Shown one piece after another: positions 6,174-7,268 of a stretch of 7,268 nt of DNA. Both the position numbers and the translations under genes were made by a program. Numbering within the stretch: the first letter of the stretch is position 1; each line of letters begins with the position of its first letter. Below the pieces are notes generated by a model that was given only the letters and a program-made list of their open reading frames with translations, made no database searches and was not told the origin of the DNA. The DNA comes from Candidatus Aminicenantota bacterium. GTDB lineage: Bacteria; Acidobacteriota; Aminicenantia; Aminicenantales; UBA8522. The stretch is taken from assembly GCA_016934895.1 (NCBI GenBank), contig JAFGRZ010000174.1, forward strand, positions 1 to 7,268. Reading direction: 5' to 3'.

Positions 6174-7223
6174 ATGACAGACATACGGAGACTGCTGTTC
6201 AGCCGGGCCACCAAAAAGCTCGAGGTGTTGACGACGCCGGTGAACAGGCTCGGCCTGAACTTGAAATCCTCTCTGCTTCAGCCCCAGATCGACAAGCACC
6301 TGGCGCGGCTGAAACGCCGGGGAATCAAACTCAGGCCGCATTTCTACCTTGGCGAGGACTGGGGCTGCGTCAGCGGCACTTCGAATATCGAGGTCGGGTT
6401 CTATGACGCCGACCCGCTGCTCAAAGAACTGAACCGGGAGGTCCGCGGGTGGACGAACGATCCCCGGGAGGTCGACTACCTGCTGCGTCATGAGACGGGC
6501 CACGCTTTCTGTTACTCTCACCGCCTTTACAAGAACAAGGAATTCCGGAATATCTTCGGAGTCAAGGGGAAGTTCTTCGATACCTATCCGGCCACCGACC
6601 GTTACAAGCCCCACCCCTGGAGCCGCGACTTTGTCAACCCCAACCGCGACCATTATGCCCAGAAACATCCCGACGAGGATTTCGCCGAGACTTTCGGCGT
6701 TTGGCTGTCCCTCCCTTCCAATTGGAAAAAGGCCTACCGGACAAGAAAAGGGGCTCTAACCAAATTGACATTCGTCGCCGAAATCGTCCGCCATTACGGC
6801 GACAAGCCGCCCCTGGTGCCTTCCGATCCCGGCGATCTCGATGTGCCCATGGAAGCCATCTCCATGACCGTCGCCGATATCATGGGCGCATCGCTCACGC
6901 GGTACCGGAAGAGAGCGACCGGCTTTATCGACCCGCTTCTGAAAAAGATCGCCCGCTATCGTCCCCGTTCCACCGATTCCGGCGTCATTCCCCTGGCCGA
7001 GGTGATCGCCGCCCACCGCAAGTTCATCCTTGAGGCCCTGGTAAAGAACGCGAAGGTGACGATCGCCCAGGCCTCTTTCCTGGTCAGCAAGATGCAGACG
7101 CGGTCAAGGACGCTGCACCTCTATGTCCCCCTCTCCATGATGGACAAGTGCCTGATCGACATCGTCTGCCTGGCCTCAACCTTGGCCACCCGGTTTGCCT
7201 CCAAGGGCAGCCTCTTTCCATAG
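6174..7223 (+). CDS. Putative zinc-dependent metallopeptidase (Peptidase_Mx-like)
   Basis: This 349-residue protein carries a zincin signature HETGH at 106-110 in DYLLRHETGHAFCYSH, followed about 55 residues later by HPDEDFAETFGVWL (165-178). That pairing closely resembles the putative zinc-binding metallopeptidase family (Peptidase_Mx), where RHExGH is followed by HPWEDFAETW; a glutamate of the second motif (E168 or E172) probably completes the zinc site. Before the catalytic helix there is a beta-rich part (IKLRPHFYLGEDWGCVSGTSNIEVGFYD, written here as residues 51-78 in outline). After the catalytic core the C-terminal 120 residues look helical and are not recognised. There is no zinc-ribbon at the N-terminus as found in some relatives, and no signal peptide, so it is probably cytosolic like its ligase neighbour. 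ATG 6174 has only a weak ribosome site (GGTG, 7 bases before); coupling to the upstream gene is likely. Peptidase activity is a strong inference; the substrate is unknown. Confidence 0.82.
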   Translation: MTDIRRLLFSRATKKLEVLTTPVNRLGLNLKSSLLQPQIDKHLARLKRRGIKLRPHFYLGEDWGCVSGTSNIEVGFYDADPLLKELNREVRGWTNDPREVDYLLRHETGHAFCYSHRLYKNKEFRNIFGVKGKFFDTYPATDRYKPHPWSRDFVNPNRDHYAQKHPDEDFAETFGVWLSLPSNWKKAYRTRKGALTKLTFVAEIVRHYGDKPPLVPSDPGDLDVPMEAISMTVADIMGASLTRYRKRATGFIDPLLKKIARYRPRSTDSGVIPLAEVIAAHRKFILEALVKNAKVTIAQASFLVSKMQTRSRTLHLYVPLSMMDKCLIDIVCLASTLATRFASKGSLFP

Positions 7224-7247
7224 CGATAAGAAATAAAGGAAATGCCG

Positions 7248-7268
7248 ATGGTCGACCCAAAATGCGCC
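7248..7268 (+). CDS. Start of a third operon gene, cut by the window end
   Basis: After the metallopeptidase stop, AAGGA (7236-7240) lies 7 bases before ATG 7248, and the frame reads MVDPKCA to the window edge. An in-frame ATG at 7242 is too close to the ribosome site. The 24-base gap suggests the same operon. Seven codons are not enough to name the product. Confidence 0.5.

Noticed and set aside
5925..6668. A 247-codon frame on the - strand spanning the ligase/metallopeptidase junction
   Set aside because: It lies opposite the conserved ends of two real genes, shows no known domain and has no promoter.

Overview
The window is bacterial chromosomal DNA, moderately GC-rich, densely coded, with no RNA gene, insertion sequence, CRISPR array or phage marker that I can see. 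Four features recall Acidobacteriota or Candidatus Aminicenantes: a TolB-like/TPR regulator tail, a BlaI/M56 pair with a long C-terminal tail, a DUF3788 protein, and an ATP-grasp/metallopeptidase operon. This placement is an impression from gene content, not a measurement.

Left part (1-1389, + strand): the 3' end of a large protein with a TolB-N-terminal-like domain followed by TPR repeats; its N-terminus lies outside the window. It converges with the next gene, leaving only 6 bases between the two stop codons. A small hairpin containing both stops may terminate both transcripts.

Middle part (1396-4233, - strand): a two-gene regulatory operon. A BlaI/MecI-type winged-helix repressor is followed, with a 4-base GTGA overlap, by an M56 (BlaR1/MecR1-type) membrane metallopeptidase. 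The promoter is unusually clear: TTGACG, 17 bases, TAATAT. Its -10 box lies inside two tandem copies of the palindrome GCTAA-N4-TTAGC, which I infer to be the repressor's own operator. The M56 protein has no penicillin-binding sensor domain. Instead it carries a Gln/Glu/Lys-rich linker, a beta-rich region, a 14-residue repeat and a coiled coil. Inside this gene an AGGAGG sits 5 bases before an in-frame ATG, and the following residues read like a signal peptide. The tail may therefore also be made as a separate secreted protein.

Right part (4536-7268, + strand): a DUF3788 gene, then a new transcription unit with a D-Ala-D-Ala-ligase-like ATP-grasp enzyme, a putative zinc metallopeptidase with HETGH and a downstream HPDEDFAET motif, and the first codons of a third gene. 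A ligase that could make an amide bond beside a peptidase that could cut one suggests a small peptide-making, peptide-modifying or peptidoglycan-related system. Substrate and product are unknown.

The most notable items are the apparent two-products-in-one-gene arrangement of the M56 gene, the tandem operator, and the ATP-grasp/metallopeptidase operon.
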